From NCBI GenBank assembly GCA_018436705.1, contig JAHDLA010000005.1, forward strand, positions 1-37,735: a stretch of DNA of 37,735 nucleotides. The letters run 5' to 3'. Each line of letters starts with the position of its first letter. Position 1 is the first letter of the stretch. Positions 15,021 through 23,330 of this stretch are shown here, in pieces. Under the pieces are notes generated by a model that saw only the letters and a program-made list of their open reading frames with translations, was not told the DNA's origin and searched no databases. This stretch comes from Sedimentibacter sp. (GTDB taxonomy: Bacteria; Bacillota; Clostridia; Tissierellales; Sedimentibacteraceae). Position numbers and translations under genes: made by a program.

Positions 15021-15758
15021 ATGTTCAGATATTTTTGTGCTGATGATAATATAAAAAATAATACTGTCAAAGTAACAGGAGGAGATGCTAGACATTTAAA
15101 AACCATACTTCGTGCAAAAGAGGGGGATAATATATCCATAGTTACTGAAAGCAGTGAGTATAATGCGGAAATAATTGAAATTAATAAGGAAAACATAATT
15201 TGTGAAATTATAGAAGAAAAAGAAACAAATAATGAAACAAAAATCAATGTTACTTTGTGCCAGGGGATACCAAAGCAAACCAAAATGGAAGATATTATTC
15301 AGCAGAATGTTGAACTGGGAGTAAAAGGTTTCATACCTTTGATGACAGAAAGGACAGTTGTAAAGCTTAATGACAAAGATAGAGAACAAAAAAAGCTTGA
15401 AAGATGGCGAAAAATTGCTAAAGAGTCTTCTAAGCAGAGCAAGCGCAATATAATTCCTACAGTAGAAGATATAGTTAATGTCAAGGAGCTGATTGAAAGG
15501 TTAAAAGAAGAAAATGCTGAGATAATTGTTCCATATGAGCTTGAAGACATGAAACTATTGAAGGATGTATTGTCTGTGCCTAAAGAAAATTATTACATAA
15601 TAATAGGCCCGGAAGGGGGATTTGATATTAAGGAAATAGAAATGTTCAAGGAAGCAGGTGCGCATATAGTTACTCTTGGAAAAAGAATACTGAGAACAGA
15701 AACCGCAGGAATTGCTACCGCTTCAGTTATAATGTATGCATGTAATGAAATGTCTTAG
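15021..15758 (+). CDS. rsmE: 16S rRNA (uracil-1498-N3)-methyltransferase
   Basis: A 245-residue SPOUT-family enzyme with an N-terminal PUA-like domain (about 1-70) and a C-terminal knotted methyltransferase domain. Diagnostic stretches are ITLCQGIPK-like VTLCQGIPKQTKMEDII, IIGPEGGF near 194-201 and LGKRILRTETAGIA near the C-terminus. It methylates U1498 in the decoding region of 16S rRNA. It is co-transcribed with prmA and followed by a terminator overlapping its stop region. Confidence 0.95.
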   Translation: MFRYFCADDNIKNNTVKVTGGDARHLKTILRAKEGDNISIVTESSEYNAEIIEINKENIICEIIEEKETNNETKINVTLCQGIPKQTKMEDIIQQNVELGVKGFIPLMTERTVVKLNDKDREQKKLERWRKIAKESSKQSKRNIIPTVEDIVNVKELIERLKEENAEIIVPYELEDMKLLKDVLSVPKENYYIIIGPEGGFDIKEIEMFKEAGAHIVTLGKRILRTETAGIATASVIMYACNEMS

Positions 15759-15784
15759 CTGCCATCACAGGTAGCTTTTTTTAA
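15757..15784 (+). terminator. Terminator of prmA-rsmE
   Basis: AGCTGCC and GGTAGCT (one G-U pair) form a stem followed by seven T. It begins at the rsmE stop codon. Confidence 0.85.
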
Positions 15785-15915
15785 TAGAATTAGGAGAATT
15801 AGAGAAAATTCATTACTGGTAAATGGAATTTAATTAAAGTATAACGCATTTAATATTAAGTGTGGTATATATATGTAATACAAAGAAAAAAACATGTACT
15901 TGTTAAAAATACAGA

Positions 15916-15944
15916 GAGACAAAATGAAGAAACTAATGTATAAT
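15916..15944 (+). promoter_or_regulatory. Probable promoter of the symporter gene
   Basis: GAGACA, 17 bases, TATAAT, ending about 34 bases before the start codon. Strong -10, modest -35. Confidence 0.5.
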
Positions 15945-15977
15945 ATAAATATATTTTATTAAAAGGAGGAAATTAGA

Positions 15978-17201
15978 ATGAAAAAAATGCAGTTAACAAC
16001 CAAGATTTTCATTGGCTTGGCTTTGGGTATACTTGCAGGAATTATTTTTCAATCAAATCCCGAAATCGCTAATTCATACATCAAGCCTTTCGGTACATTA
16101 TTTTTAAATCTTATTAAACTTTCAATAGTACCGCTGGTGTTTTCTTCACTTGTAGTCGGTGCATGCAGCATGGATGATGTCAGAAAACTTGGTAGAATAG
16201 GCGGAAAGACTGTTGCATTTTATATGTTAACCACCGCGTTTGCTGTTACAATCGGACTTATTTTAGCAAATATTTCGAACGTAGGCGGAGATTTTAGCAT
16301 ACCGGCAGATCTTGAATTTGAAATTACTGCAGCTCCAAGCGTTATTGAAACATTATTGAACATTATTCCTTCCAATCCTTTAAAGGCTTTAGTAGAAGGA
16401 AAGATGCTTCAAATTATAGCATTTGCATTGATTATTGGTGCTGGAATTATAGGTATTGGTGAAAAAGGTAAAGTTTTATTTAATTTCTTTGATGCATTTG
16501 CTGAAGTAATGTATAAAATAATTGGCAAAATAATGGAGTTTGCTCCTATAGGTGTTTTTGCGCTTATTACTCCCGTAGTTGCTGAAAACGGGCCTGCGGT
16601 ACTACTTCCGCTGCTTAAACTGATTATTGCTGTGTATATTGGGTGTGCTTTGCATGCGTTGCTTACATATTCATCGTTGGTAAGTATTTTTGCAAAGATC
16701 AGTCCTTTGAAATTTTTCAAGGGAGCTGCTCCTGCGATGATGTTTTCTTATTCAACTGCAAGCAGTTCAGGAACACTTCCAATTACGATGAAGTCTGTGG
16801 AAGAAAACTTGGGTGTTTCAAAGTCAATATCAAGCTTTGTTTTGCCTTTGGGAGCTACAATTAATATGGATGGAACGGCTATATACCAAGGTATATGTGC
16901 AATTTTTATAGCAAACATTTATGGACTTGATTTGTCAATCAGCGCTCAGCTTACAATAATTTTAACAGCCACACTTGCGTCAATAGGAACAGCCGGAGTT
17001 CCAGGAGCAGGCATGATAATGCTTGGCATGGTTCTTCAATCTGTTGGGCTTCCTATTGAAGGAGTTGCGTTGATAGCAGGAGTAGACAGAATTCTTGATA
17101 TGATGAGAACAATGATTAACGTTACAGGAGATGCTGCGTGTTCAGTAGTTATTGCTTCCTCAGAAGGAGAATTGAACAAGGAAGTTGTTACAAGTAAATA
17201 A
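15978..17201 (+). CDS. Dicarboxylate/amino acid:cation symporter (DAACS family)
   Basis: A 407-residue Na+- or H+-coupled symporter of the GltP/DctA family. It shows the family's re-entrant and helix motifs: SSSGTLPITMKSVEENLGV, INMDGTAIYQG, GTAGVPGAGMIM and GVDRILDMMRTMINVTGD. The Asp and Arg positions in the last motif contact the substrate carboxylate and amino groups in characterised members. The cargo could be glutamate, aspartate, a C4-dicarboxylate or a neutral amino acid and cannot be settled from the sequence. AAAGGAGG precedes the ATG. It is a monocistronic gene bounded by terminators, inserted between rsmE and hemW. Confidence 0.93.
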   Translation: MKKMQLTTKIFIGLALGILAGIIFQSNPEIANSYIKPFGTLFLNLIKLSIVPLVFSSLVVGACSMDDVRKLGRIGGKTVAFYMLTTAFAVTIGLILANISNVGGDFSIPADLEFEITAAPSVIETLLNIIPSNPLKALVEGKMLQIIAFALIIGAGIIGIGEKGKVLFNFFDAFAEVMYKIIGKIMEFAPIGVFALITPVVAENGPAVLLPLLKLIIAVYIGCALHALLTYSSLVSIFAKISPLKFFKGAAPAMMFSYSTASSSGTLPITMKSVEENLGVSKSISSFVLPLGATINMDGTAIYQGICAIFIANIYGLDLSISAQLTIILTATLASIGTAGVPGAGMIMLGMVLQSVGLPIEGVALIAGVDRILDMMRTMINVTGDAACSVVIASSEGELNKEVVTSK

Positions 17202-17246
17202 TCAATATCAAAAAAATTGAACAAACATGTAAATAATGATATAATC

Positions 17247-17276
17247 GGAGCTGGAAACAGCTCCTTTATATTTTTA
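17247..17276 (+). terminator. Terminator of the symporter gene
   Basis: GGAGCTG-GAAA-CAGCTCC, a perfect 7-bp stem with a GAAA loop, followed by TTTATATTTTTA. Confidence 0.88.
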
Positions 17277-17309
17277 TAAAGGTGCAAAAAAATTATGATA
17301 TGAGGCAGT

Positions 17310-18449
17310 ATGAAAAAACTAGGAATATATATACATATTCCATTTTGCAGACAAAAATGTAATTATTGCGATTTTTACTCTATGAAATGGAATGATGGGT
17401 CAGAAAAGAAATATATAGAAGCGTTAGCTAACGAAATAAAAACTCAAAGTAAGGAATTGAAAGGCAACTATGTTGCAGACACTATTTACTTTGGAGGTGG
17501 AACGCCTACTATAATTAAACATGATAATATAAAAAGAATAATTGACTGCATACGCGATGCAGTAGAAGTTGACAAATGCGCTGAAATTAGCATGGAGGCA
17601 AATCCTAACACCTTGACATTGGAGAACCTTAATGCATATAAGGACATGGGGATAAATAGGCTTAGCATTGGAATTCAGTCGCTGAATGATGAAATTTTAA
17701 GACAAATAGGAAGAATACATAACAGCGCAGATGCATTAGGTGCTATTAACAGAGCGTTAGAAAGCGGATTTGAAAACATAAATGCTGATGTTATGTTCAA
17801 TATCCCTGGTCAGAATGTTTGTGACATAGAAGAAGCTATCACAAAAATAATAAGCAGAGGTGTGAAGCATATTTCATTTTATTCTCTAAAACTTGAAAAA
17901 GGCACATCTATGTACAACATGGAAAAAATAAATAAAATCATAATGCCTGATGAGGAATCAGAGCGTGAAATGTATTATGCAGGAAGAAAAATTATGGAAA
18001 GAAATAATATGTTTCAATATGAAATTTCAAATTTTTCCAATATGGGTTATGAATGCAGGCACAACCTAAAATACTGGAAGCAGGAGGAATATGTAGGTTT
18101 TGGACCGTCAGCTCATTCATTTATTAACAGTATAAGGTACAGCAATCCTCCAGATTTGAAATCATATTGTGAAAACGGACTTATAAATAATTATGAACGA
18201 ACAATTCACGAAAAATTAAGTGAGCAGGATCGGATGTTTGAATATATTATGCTTAGTCTAAGATTAACGGAAGGTTTAAATTTAGATGAATTCAACAATA
18301 AGTTTGATATAAGCTTTGAAAAAACTTTTAAAGCTCAGACAGAAAGCATGTTAAAGAATCTATTAATGGAATACAGCGGAAGAAATGTGCGGCTTACAAA
18401 GAAAGGAATGGATATTTCAAACTATGTAATTGAAAAATTTTTGCCTTAG
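17310..18449 (+). CDS. hemW: HemW-type radical SAM protein
   Basis: A 379-residue radical SAM protein with the cluster motif CRQKCNYCDF (Cys13, Cys17, Cys20) and the GGGTPT glycine motif near residue 60. The length, the HIPFC opening and the YEISNFSNMGYECRHNLKYW stretch match HemW, the heme chaperone often mis-called coproporphyrinogen oxidase HemN. In many Firmicutes hemW lies directly upstream of hrcA. Here it is followed by a bidirectional hairpin and by 11 kb of unrelated genes before hrcA, a sign of rearrangement. True HemN activity is unlikely because the longer HemN N-terminus is missing. Confidence 0.92.
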   Translation: MKKLGIYIHIPFCRQKCNYCDFYSMKWNDGSEKKYIEALANEIKTQSKELKGNYVADTIYFGGGTPTIIKHDNIKRIIDCIRDAVEVDKCAEISMEANPNTLTLENLNAYKDMGINRLSIGIQSLNDEILRQIGRIHNSADALGAINRALESGFENINADVMFNIPGQNVCDIEEAITKIISRGVKHISFYSLKLEKGTSMYNMEKINKIIMPDEESEREMYYAGRKIMERNNMFQYEISNFSNMGYECRHNLKYWKQEEYVGFGPSAHSFINSIRYSNPPDLKSYCENGLINNYERTIHEKLSEQDRMFEYIMLSLRLTEGLNLDEFNNKFDISFEKTFKAQTESMLKNLLMEYSGRNVRLTKKGMDISNYVIEKFLP

Positions 18450-18516
18450 ACAATTACAATGTATATTTTGTTATGGATAGGAAGTAGTCCATTCTATAAA
18501 ACTTTATTTTTATAAC

Positions 18517-18564
18517 AAGGGACATTTTGAAGCTCGCTTATAGATAGGTTTAAAATGTCCCTTT
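18517..18564. terminator. Bidirectional terminator between hemW and the creatininase-family gene
   Basis: AAGGGACATTTT and AAAATGTCCCTT form a perfect 12-bp stem around a 23-base loop, followed by TTATTAT on the plus strand and by a T-rich stretch on the minus strand. The two flanking genes converge. Confidence 0.8.
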
Positions 18565-18568
18565 ATTA

Positions 18569-19321
18569 TCATAATATTATATTTTCAATCATTTCAGATA
18601 ATCTTTCAATTACTAAGTCGGTAATTTCTTTTCCCAGCTCTATATTTGATTTAGTTGCATCTCCAAGTGCTCCGTTTTCTGTAATTTCATGGAAATCCCA
18701 GAATGCACCTCCATCCCTTACTATCTCTTTAATTCTGTACTTGGTATTTTTTCTTAATTTACCTTTTTCGAGCGCATCTTCTTTAACTAACCAAGGAGCT
18801 AAATACATGCTTTGGGATGTTTCAGCTTCACATGCATGGCCTCTGATAGCAGAACATTTATTTTTGTCCAATAAATCCTTAACCAGGCCAGAACCTGTGC
18901 CCGCCCAGAATGCATCTATATTATATTCCATTTTTATTTTTGTTATAGCTGTTCCCAATGCAAATCTATTTCCACCATGGCCTGTTAGAAAAAATATTTT
19001 TTTGATGCCATGTTGCTTTAAACTCCATGCAATATCCATCAGAATAGATACATATGTATCTATTCTTAGTGTTATGGTTCCGACAAATTTCATATGATGA
19101 GGTGATATACCATATCCAACAGGAGGACAGATTAATAAGTCATCACCGTACTTAGACCCTAATAATTTTGCGATTTCATAAGCCCTGACTGTATCTGTAG
19201 CAAAGGTTGTATTAGGCCCGTGTTGCTCATATGAACCTGTTGGTACAATTGCAATCTTAATATTATCAATATGTTTTTCCAATTCTGAAGTTGTAATTTC
19301 CTCAAGTATTAATGCTTTCAT
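18569..19321 (-). CDS. Creatininase-family amidohydrolase
   Basis: A 250-residue metal-dependent hydrolase. The metal-site motifs are in order: GSYEQHGP, TDTVRA, GYGISPHHMKFVGTITL, GHGGN and HACEAETSQSMYLAP. The family cleaves amide bonds, as in creatininase, formamide deformylases and the MftE peptidase, so the family does not fix the substrate. It is the last gene of the ABC transporter operon, 30 bases after dppF, so I infer that it hydrolyses a small amide or cyclic amide taken up by that transporter. AGAAAGGAC precedes the ATG. The neighbouring amidase-type genes (PuuD-like and C45-like) point to an amide-degrading regulon. Confidence 0.9.
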   Translation of the reverse strand: MKALILEEITTSELEKHIDNIKIAIVPTGSYEQHGPNTTFATDTVRAYEIAKLLGSKYGDDLLICPPVGYGISPHHMKFVGTITLRIDTYVSILMDIAWSLKQHGIKKIFFLTGHGGNRFALGTAITKIKMEYNIDAFWAGTGSGLVKDLLDKNKCSAIRGHACEAETSQSMYLAPWLVKEDALEKGKLRKNTKYRIKEIVRDGGAFWDFHEITENGALGDATKSNIELGKEITDLVIERLSEMIENIIL

Positions 19322-19351
19322 TTTTAAAGTCCTTTCTAATAAGATTATAAA

Positions 19352-20356
19352 TTATCTACTATACAAATGACATAATACATAATGTCCCTTTTCAATTTCA
19401 ATTTCCTGCGGTTGTTTTTCTTTACATATATCCATACACTTTACACATCTTGGGTGAAACCGACATCCACTAGGAATATTAACAGGATTTGGTGCTTCAC
19501 CTTTAATTTTAGTTAAATTTATTTTATAATCGGGGTCAGGATTTGGTACTGCTTCCAATAGTGCATCTGTGTAGGGATGATATCTTTTTTCGATCAGTTT
19601 TTCTGTCGGCGCTTTTTCAACAATTTTGCCTAAGTACATTACTGCTGTATAGTCAGTTAAATATCTTATCAGTGATATATCATGAGAGATGCAAATTGAA
19701 GCTAAATTTCTTTCTTTAATCATTTTAGTCAATAAATTCATTATGCCTGCCCTTATGGATACATCAAGCATAGAAACAGGTTCGTCTGCAATCAAAAGTG
19801 AGGGATTAAGTATTAGTGCCCTGGCTATTGATACTCTTTGTCTTTGACCACCACTCATTTCATGAGGATATCTTTCTAAATAAGTTTTTGGCGGTTTTAA
19901 TCCTACCTCATATAAAACTGTTTCTGCTAAATCATATCTTTCTTTATAGTTGCTGCCTATTTTATGTATTCTTAGAGGTTCCATCAATATTTCTTTAATC
20001 TTAAACCTTGGATTTAAAGATTCATATGGATCTTGAAATATCATCTGTGCTTTTCTTCTAAAATCTTTTAGCTTTTTTCCCTTAAATTCTGATATATTTT
20101 CACCTTTAAATTTTACTTTTCCCTCGTTTGGTTTGTATAAGCCCAAAAGTAATTTAGCAGCTGTAGTTTTTCCGCATCCTGATTCTCCCACTAATCCTAA
20201 AGTCTCCCCCGGCTTTATTTTTACTCCTATGCCATCAATGGCTCTTAATATTTTTTCTTCAGAAATAATAATATTATCTTTTTTTACTTTTACTAGGAAT
20301 TCTTTTTTTATATTAATAGCCTCTATTATATATTGGTTTTCATGCGAAATATTCAT
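19352..20356 (-). CDS. Dipeptide/oligopeptide ABC transporter ATP-binding protein, DppF/OppF type
   Basis: A 334-residue ABC ATPase with Walker A GESGCGKTT, signature MSGGQRQR, Walker B LLIADEP and a switch histidine in SHDISL. The C-terminal extension with CRFHPRCVKCMDIC is the oligopeptide-transporter domain; such cysteines can hold an iron-sulfur cluster in some relatives. Its start overlaps the end of the DppD-type gene by four bases, implying translational coupling and equal amounts of the two ATPases. Confidence 0.95.
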   Translation of the reverse strand: MNISHENQYIIEAINIKKEFLVKVKKDNIIISEEKILRAIDGIGVKIKPGETLGLVGESGCGKTTAAKLLLGLYKPNEGKVKFKGENISEFKGKKLKDFRRKAQMIFQDPYESLNPRFKIKEILMEPLRIHKIGSNYKERYDLAETVLYEVGLKPPKTYLERYPHEMSGGQRQRVSIARALILNPSLLIADEPVSMLDVSIRAGIMNLLTKMIKERNLASICISHDISLIRYLTDYTAVMYLGKIVEKAPTEKLIEKRYHPYTDALLEAVPNPDPDYKINLTKIKGEAPNPVNIPSGCRFHPRCVKCMDICKEKQPQEIEIEKGHYVLCHLYSR

Positions 20357-21378
20357 ATTGACACTTCCTTAACGATATCTTCAAGCCATGTTTCCTGTTT
20401 TTTTGCTTGGTCTCTCAACATTTCTGATTCGTTTTCCCTGTGACAATAAAAAAATCCATTGCTTACGTTATTTTTTTTAGGTTGTTCAACAAAACATTTT
20501 TCAATGGCAAAGGGGCATCTATCTTTAAATCTGCAGCCATCCAAATCATTTAATAGATTTGGTGGGGCACCAGGTATAGAGATTAGCTGCCTTTTCTCCC
20601 CGGTTATACTTGGAAATGCATTTTTTAATCCCATGGTGTATGGATGATTCGGATGCTTTAAAATTTGATTTACAGCTCCATATTCAACTATCTTACCCCC
20701 ATACATAACTGCTATCATTGTACAAGTTTGAGCAATAACCGATATATCATGAGTTACAAGTATCATGGAACCATTATAATTATTTAATAATATATTTATT
20801 TTTTCTAATATTTGCGATTGTACTACCACATCTAAGGCAGTTGTCGGTTCATCGGCGATTATTAGTTTGGGGTTGAGAGCCAATGCCATGGCAATAATAG
20901 CTCTTTGTTTCATTCCGCCGCTATATTGGTGTGGATAATCATTTATTCTTCCTTTTTCTATTCCGACTAGTTCAAATAATTTTTCTACCGTTTTGTATGC
21001 CTCTTCTTTTGATACAACTTTATGGGCTTGTATAGCTTCAACTATTTGCCACCCTACGCTATACACCGGATTTAGAGAATTCATTGCACTTTGGGTAATC
21101 ATAGATATATCGTTCCATCTTTTTTGTCTCATTTCCTCCTTTGATAAACTTAAAAGATTTTTATCCATAAAATAGATCTCGCCCTCAGTAATTTTTCCGT
21201 TATAAGGCAAAAGCCCCATTAAGCCTTTAATAAGCGTTGTTTTTCCACATCCGGATTCTCCAACTATTCCTAATATTTCCCCATCATCAATAGATAAAGA
21301 CACTTTGTCAACTGCTTGTATATTCCCTTCAATAGTTTTATAGACAATGCTCAAATTTTTTATATTTAATAATTTCAT
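20353..21378 (-). CDS. Dipeptide/oligopeptide ABC transporter ATP-binding protein, DppD/OppD type
   Basis: A 341-residue ABC ATPase with Walker A GESGCGKTT, signature YSGGMKQR, Walker B LIIADEP and switch histidine in THDISV. The C-terminal peptide-transporter domain carries CRFKDRCPFAIEKC. It forms the heterodimeric motor with the DppF-type partner. GAAAGGG lies upstream of the ATG. Substrate specificity comes from the permuted binding protein in the same operon, not from this subunit. Confidence 0.95.
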   Translation of the reverse strand: MKLLNIKNLSIVYKTIEGNIQAVDKVSLSIDDGEILGIVGESGCGKTTLIKGLMGLLPYNGKITEGEIYFMDKNLLSLSKEEMRQKRWNDISMITQSAMNSLNPVYSVGWQIVEAIQAHKVVSKEEAYKTVEKLFELVGIEKGRINDYPHQYSGGMKQRAIIAMALALNPKLIIADEPTTALDVVVQSQILEKINILLNNYNGSMILVTHDISVIAQTCTMIAVMYGGKIVEYGAVNQILKHPNHPYTMGLKNAFPSITGEKRQLISIPGAPPNLLNDLDGCRFKDRCPFAIEKCFVEQPKKNNVSNGFFYCHRENESEMLRDQAKKQETWLEDIVKEVSI

Positions 21379-21417
21379 ATCTCACAAACCCTTTCGAAGT
21401 TATAATCTTATTAAAAT

Positions 21418-22278
21418 TTATCTTTCTCTCAATTTTGGGTTAGCAATTTCTTCAAAGGCTCTTCCCATCAGATATCCTGATAATACCAATATCGCTATAG
21501 CAATGCCCGGTGGAACCATCCACCACCATGCTTTAAACATGGCTTGGGATGAATAACATGAAAACAAAATTCTTCCCCAACTCATCTGCGTCGGATCACC
21601 AAAACCAAGAAAACTTAAGCTTGACTCTGTCATTATTGCTGATGCCATTGTTGTAGAAACATAAACCATTGATAAAGGCATGACATTTGGTGCAATATGC
21701 TTGTAAATAATCATCACATGTCCGGCTCCGCTTAATCTTGCTGCTTCTATAAATGTTCTGTTTTTTAAAGATAGCACTTGAGACCTGATAACTCTTGAAG
21801 AATTTCTCCATGTAATCAGCACTATTGCTAGTATAATATTTTTTACTCCAGGTCCCAGTATGGCAACCAGTATAAGTGCAAATGGGAGAAAAGGAATTCC
21901 ATATATAATATCTACCAAACGCATAGTTATGTTGTCAACGGCTCCGCCAAAATAACCTGCAATGAGCCCAATGTTGGTTCCAATAAAAGTAACGCATATA
22001 GCAGAGATTACTCCGACTAGTACTGCTATTCTCGATCCTATGATTAATTGTGAAAAAACATCTCTGCCCATCCATGTAGTTCCAAGTAAATGCTCATTTG
22101 AAGGCGGTTGCAGCCTTTTGACTATACCACTTTCATCATATTGAATTTCCATTGGGTCATAAGGAGCCAAAAAATCTGCTAATATGGCAACTAATACAAA
22201 AAAGATAAATATTATAAGTCCAACAGAGCCTGCTTTATTTTTTTTAAACAATCTTATAATAATATTAGATTTTTTCAT
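21418..22278 (-). CDS. Peptide ABC transporter permease, DppC/OppC type
   Basis: A 286-residue inner permease with an N-terminal hydrophobic segment (about 17-38), a periplasmic-type loop including LGTTWMGRDVFSQLIIGSR, and the EAA motif EAARLSGAGHVMIIYKHIAPN that docks with the ATPases. Length and motifs are normal for DppC. AAGGAGGAATT precedes the ATG; 13 bases separate it from the DppB gene. Confidence 0.94.
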   Translation of the reverse strand: MKKSNIIIRLFKKNKAGSVGLIIFIFFVLVAILADFLAPYDPMEIQYDESGIVKRLQPPSNEHLLGTTWMGRDVFSQLIIGSRIAVLVGVISAICVTFIGTNIGLIAGYFGGAVDNITMRLVDIIYGIPFLPFALILVAILGPGVKNIILAIVLITWRNSSRVIRSQVLSLKNRTFIEAARLSGAGHVMIIYKHIAPNVMPLSMVYVSTTMASAIMTESSLSFLGFGDPTQMSWGRILFSCYSSQAMFKAWWWMVPPGIAIAILVLSGYLMGRAFEEIANPKLRER

Positions 22279-22291
22279 GAATAATTCCTCC

Positions 22292-23269
22292 TTAACTAAG
22301 TGCTACTCTTGGATCTAGGTATGCATATAGTATGTCCGCTATCAGATTGAACATAGCTGTCATAACACCAATTAGAAGAAATGAAGCTTGTGCCAACGGA
22401 TAATCTCTGTATGATACTGCCAGTACTATTTCCCTTCCCATTCCTGGCCATCTGAAGACTGTTTCTATGAGGACAGCTCCACCTATGGCAAAACCAGCCT
22501 GAACCGCAAATATTGTAATAACAGGAAGCAACGCTGTTCTTACAGCATGTTTTTTTATAATGCGTTTTTCTCTAAGTCCTTTTGCATAAGCCATTTCAAT
22601 ATAATCTTCTTTGACCACTTCCAACATTGACGTACGCATAACTAACAATGGTGTAGCAACTGAGTAAAATGCTGAAGTAATAGCAGGAAGTATTAAATGT
22701 TTCAAAAAATCTAAATTAAAATATTTTTGTGCGTAATTTTCAAAGTCCATTCCGGGGGTATACATGCCGCCTAAAGGTAAAATATTTAACTTATATGAAA
22801 ATATAGACAGTAATATCATTCCCGTCCAAAAAGCAGGGACACATCTAACAATTAAAGCTATTAAAGTTCCGATCAAGTCAAATTTCGTATTTCTTCTCCA
22901 TGCTAATGCTGCTCCTAGTGTTATGCCTATGGCAAAAGCTATAATGATTGAAGTGATCATAAGAACCATAGTATTCCAAAATCTTTCATAAATTATCTCG
23001 ATTGCCGGCTTGCCATATTGAAATGAATTGCCTAGATCTCCTTGAAGCAAATTTTTTAAATATATAAAATATTGCTGCCCGATTGGTTTATCCAATCCGT
23101 AATGTTTAAGTAACAATTCTTGAGATTCCCTGTCTAAACCAGAGTCTATATACATACTTACAGGATCGCCAGGCAATATTCTAAAAAGGAAGAATAGAAT
23201 TGTTATAAGAACAAACAGCGTTATTACAAGCATAAATATTCGTTTAGATATGTACTTCAATATTCTCAT
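22292..23269 (-). CDS. Peptide ABC transporter permease, DppB/OppB type
   Basis: A 325-residue permease with an N-terminal helix at about 10-31, the typical LGLDKPIGQQYFIYL-like segment (YGLDKPIGQQYFIYLKNLL), and the EAA loop YIEMAYAKGLREKRIIKKHAVR. The ending YLDPRVAL is the usual DppB C-terminus. It pairs with the DppC-type subunit. GGAG lies eight bases before the ATG. An RNA hairpin at 23308-23326 separates it from the binding-protein gene, which would let the binding protein be made in excess. Confidence 0.95.
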   Translation of the reverse strand: MRILKYISKRIFMLVITLFVLITILFFLFRILPGDPVSMYIDSGLDRESQELLLKHYGLDKPIGQQYFIYLKNLLQGDLGNSFQYGKPAIEIIYERFWNTMVLMITSIIIAFAIGITLGAALAWRRNTKFDLIGTLIALIVRCVPAFWTGMILLSIFSYKLNILPLGGMYTPGMDFENYAQKYFNLDFLKHLILPAITSAFYSVATPLLVMRTSMLEVVKEDYIEMAYAKGLREKRIIKKHAVRTALLPVITIFAVQAGFAIGGAVLIETVFRWPGMGREIVLAVSYRDYPLAQASFLLIGVMTAMFNLIADILYAYLDPRVALS

Positions 23270-23307
23270 TTCAACAACTCCAATATGTATTTTTTCGATT
23301 TAGGAGA

Positions 23308-23326
23308 GAGCTGGAATAACCAGCTC
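23308..23326 (-). other. Intercistronic hairpin after the binding-protein gene
   Basis: GAGCTGG and CCAGCTC with a 5-base loop, no T run. It lies just after the stop of the binding-protein gene in the direction of transcription, where hairpins commonly protect the upstream message and thin read-through to the permease genes. Confidence 0.55.
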
Positions 23327-23330
23327 CTAA

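Noticed and set aside
18555..19097. A 180-codon plus-strand frame opposite the creatininase-family gene
   Set aside because: Antisense shadow; the minus-strand frame carries all metal-site motifs and a good ribosome site.
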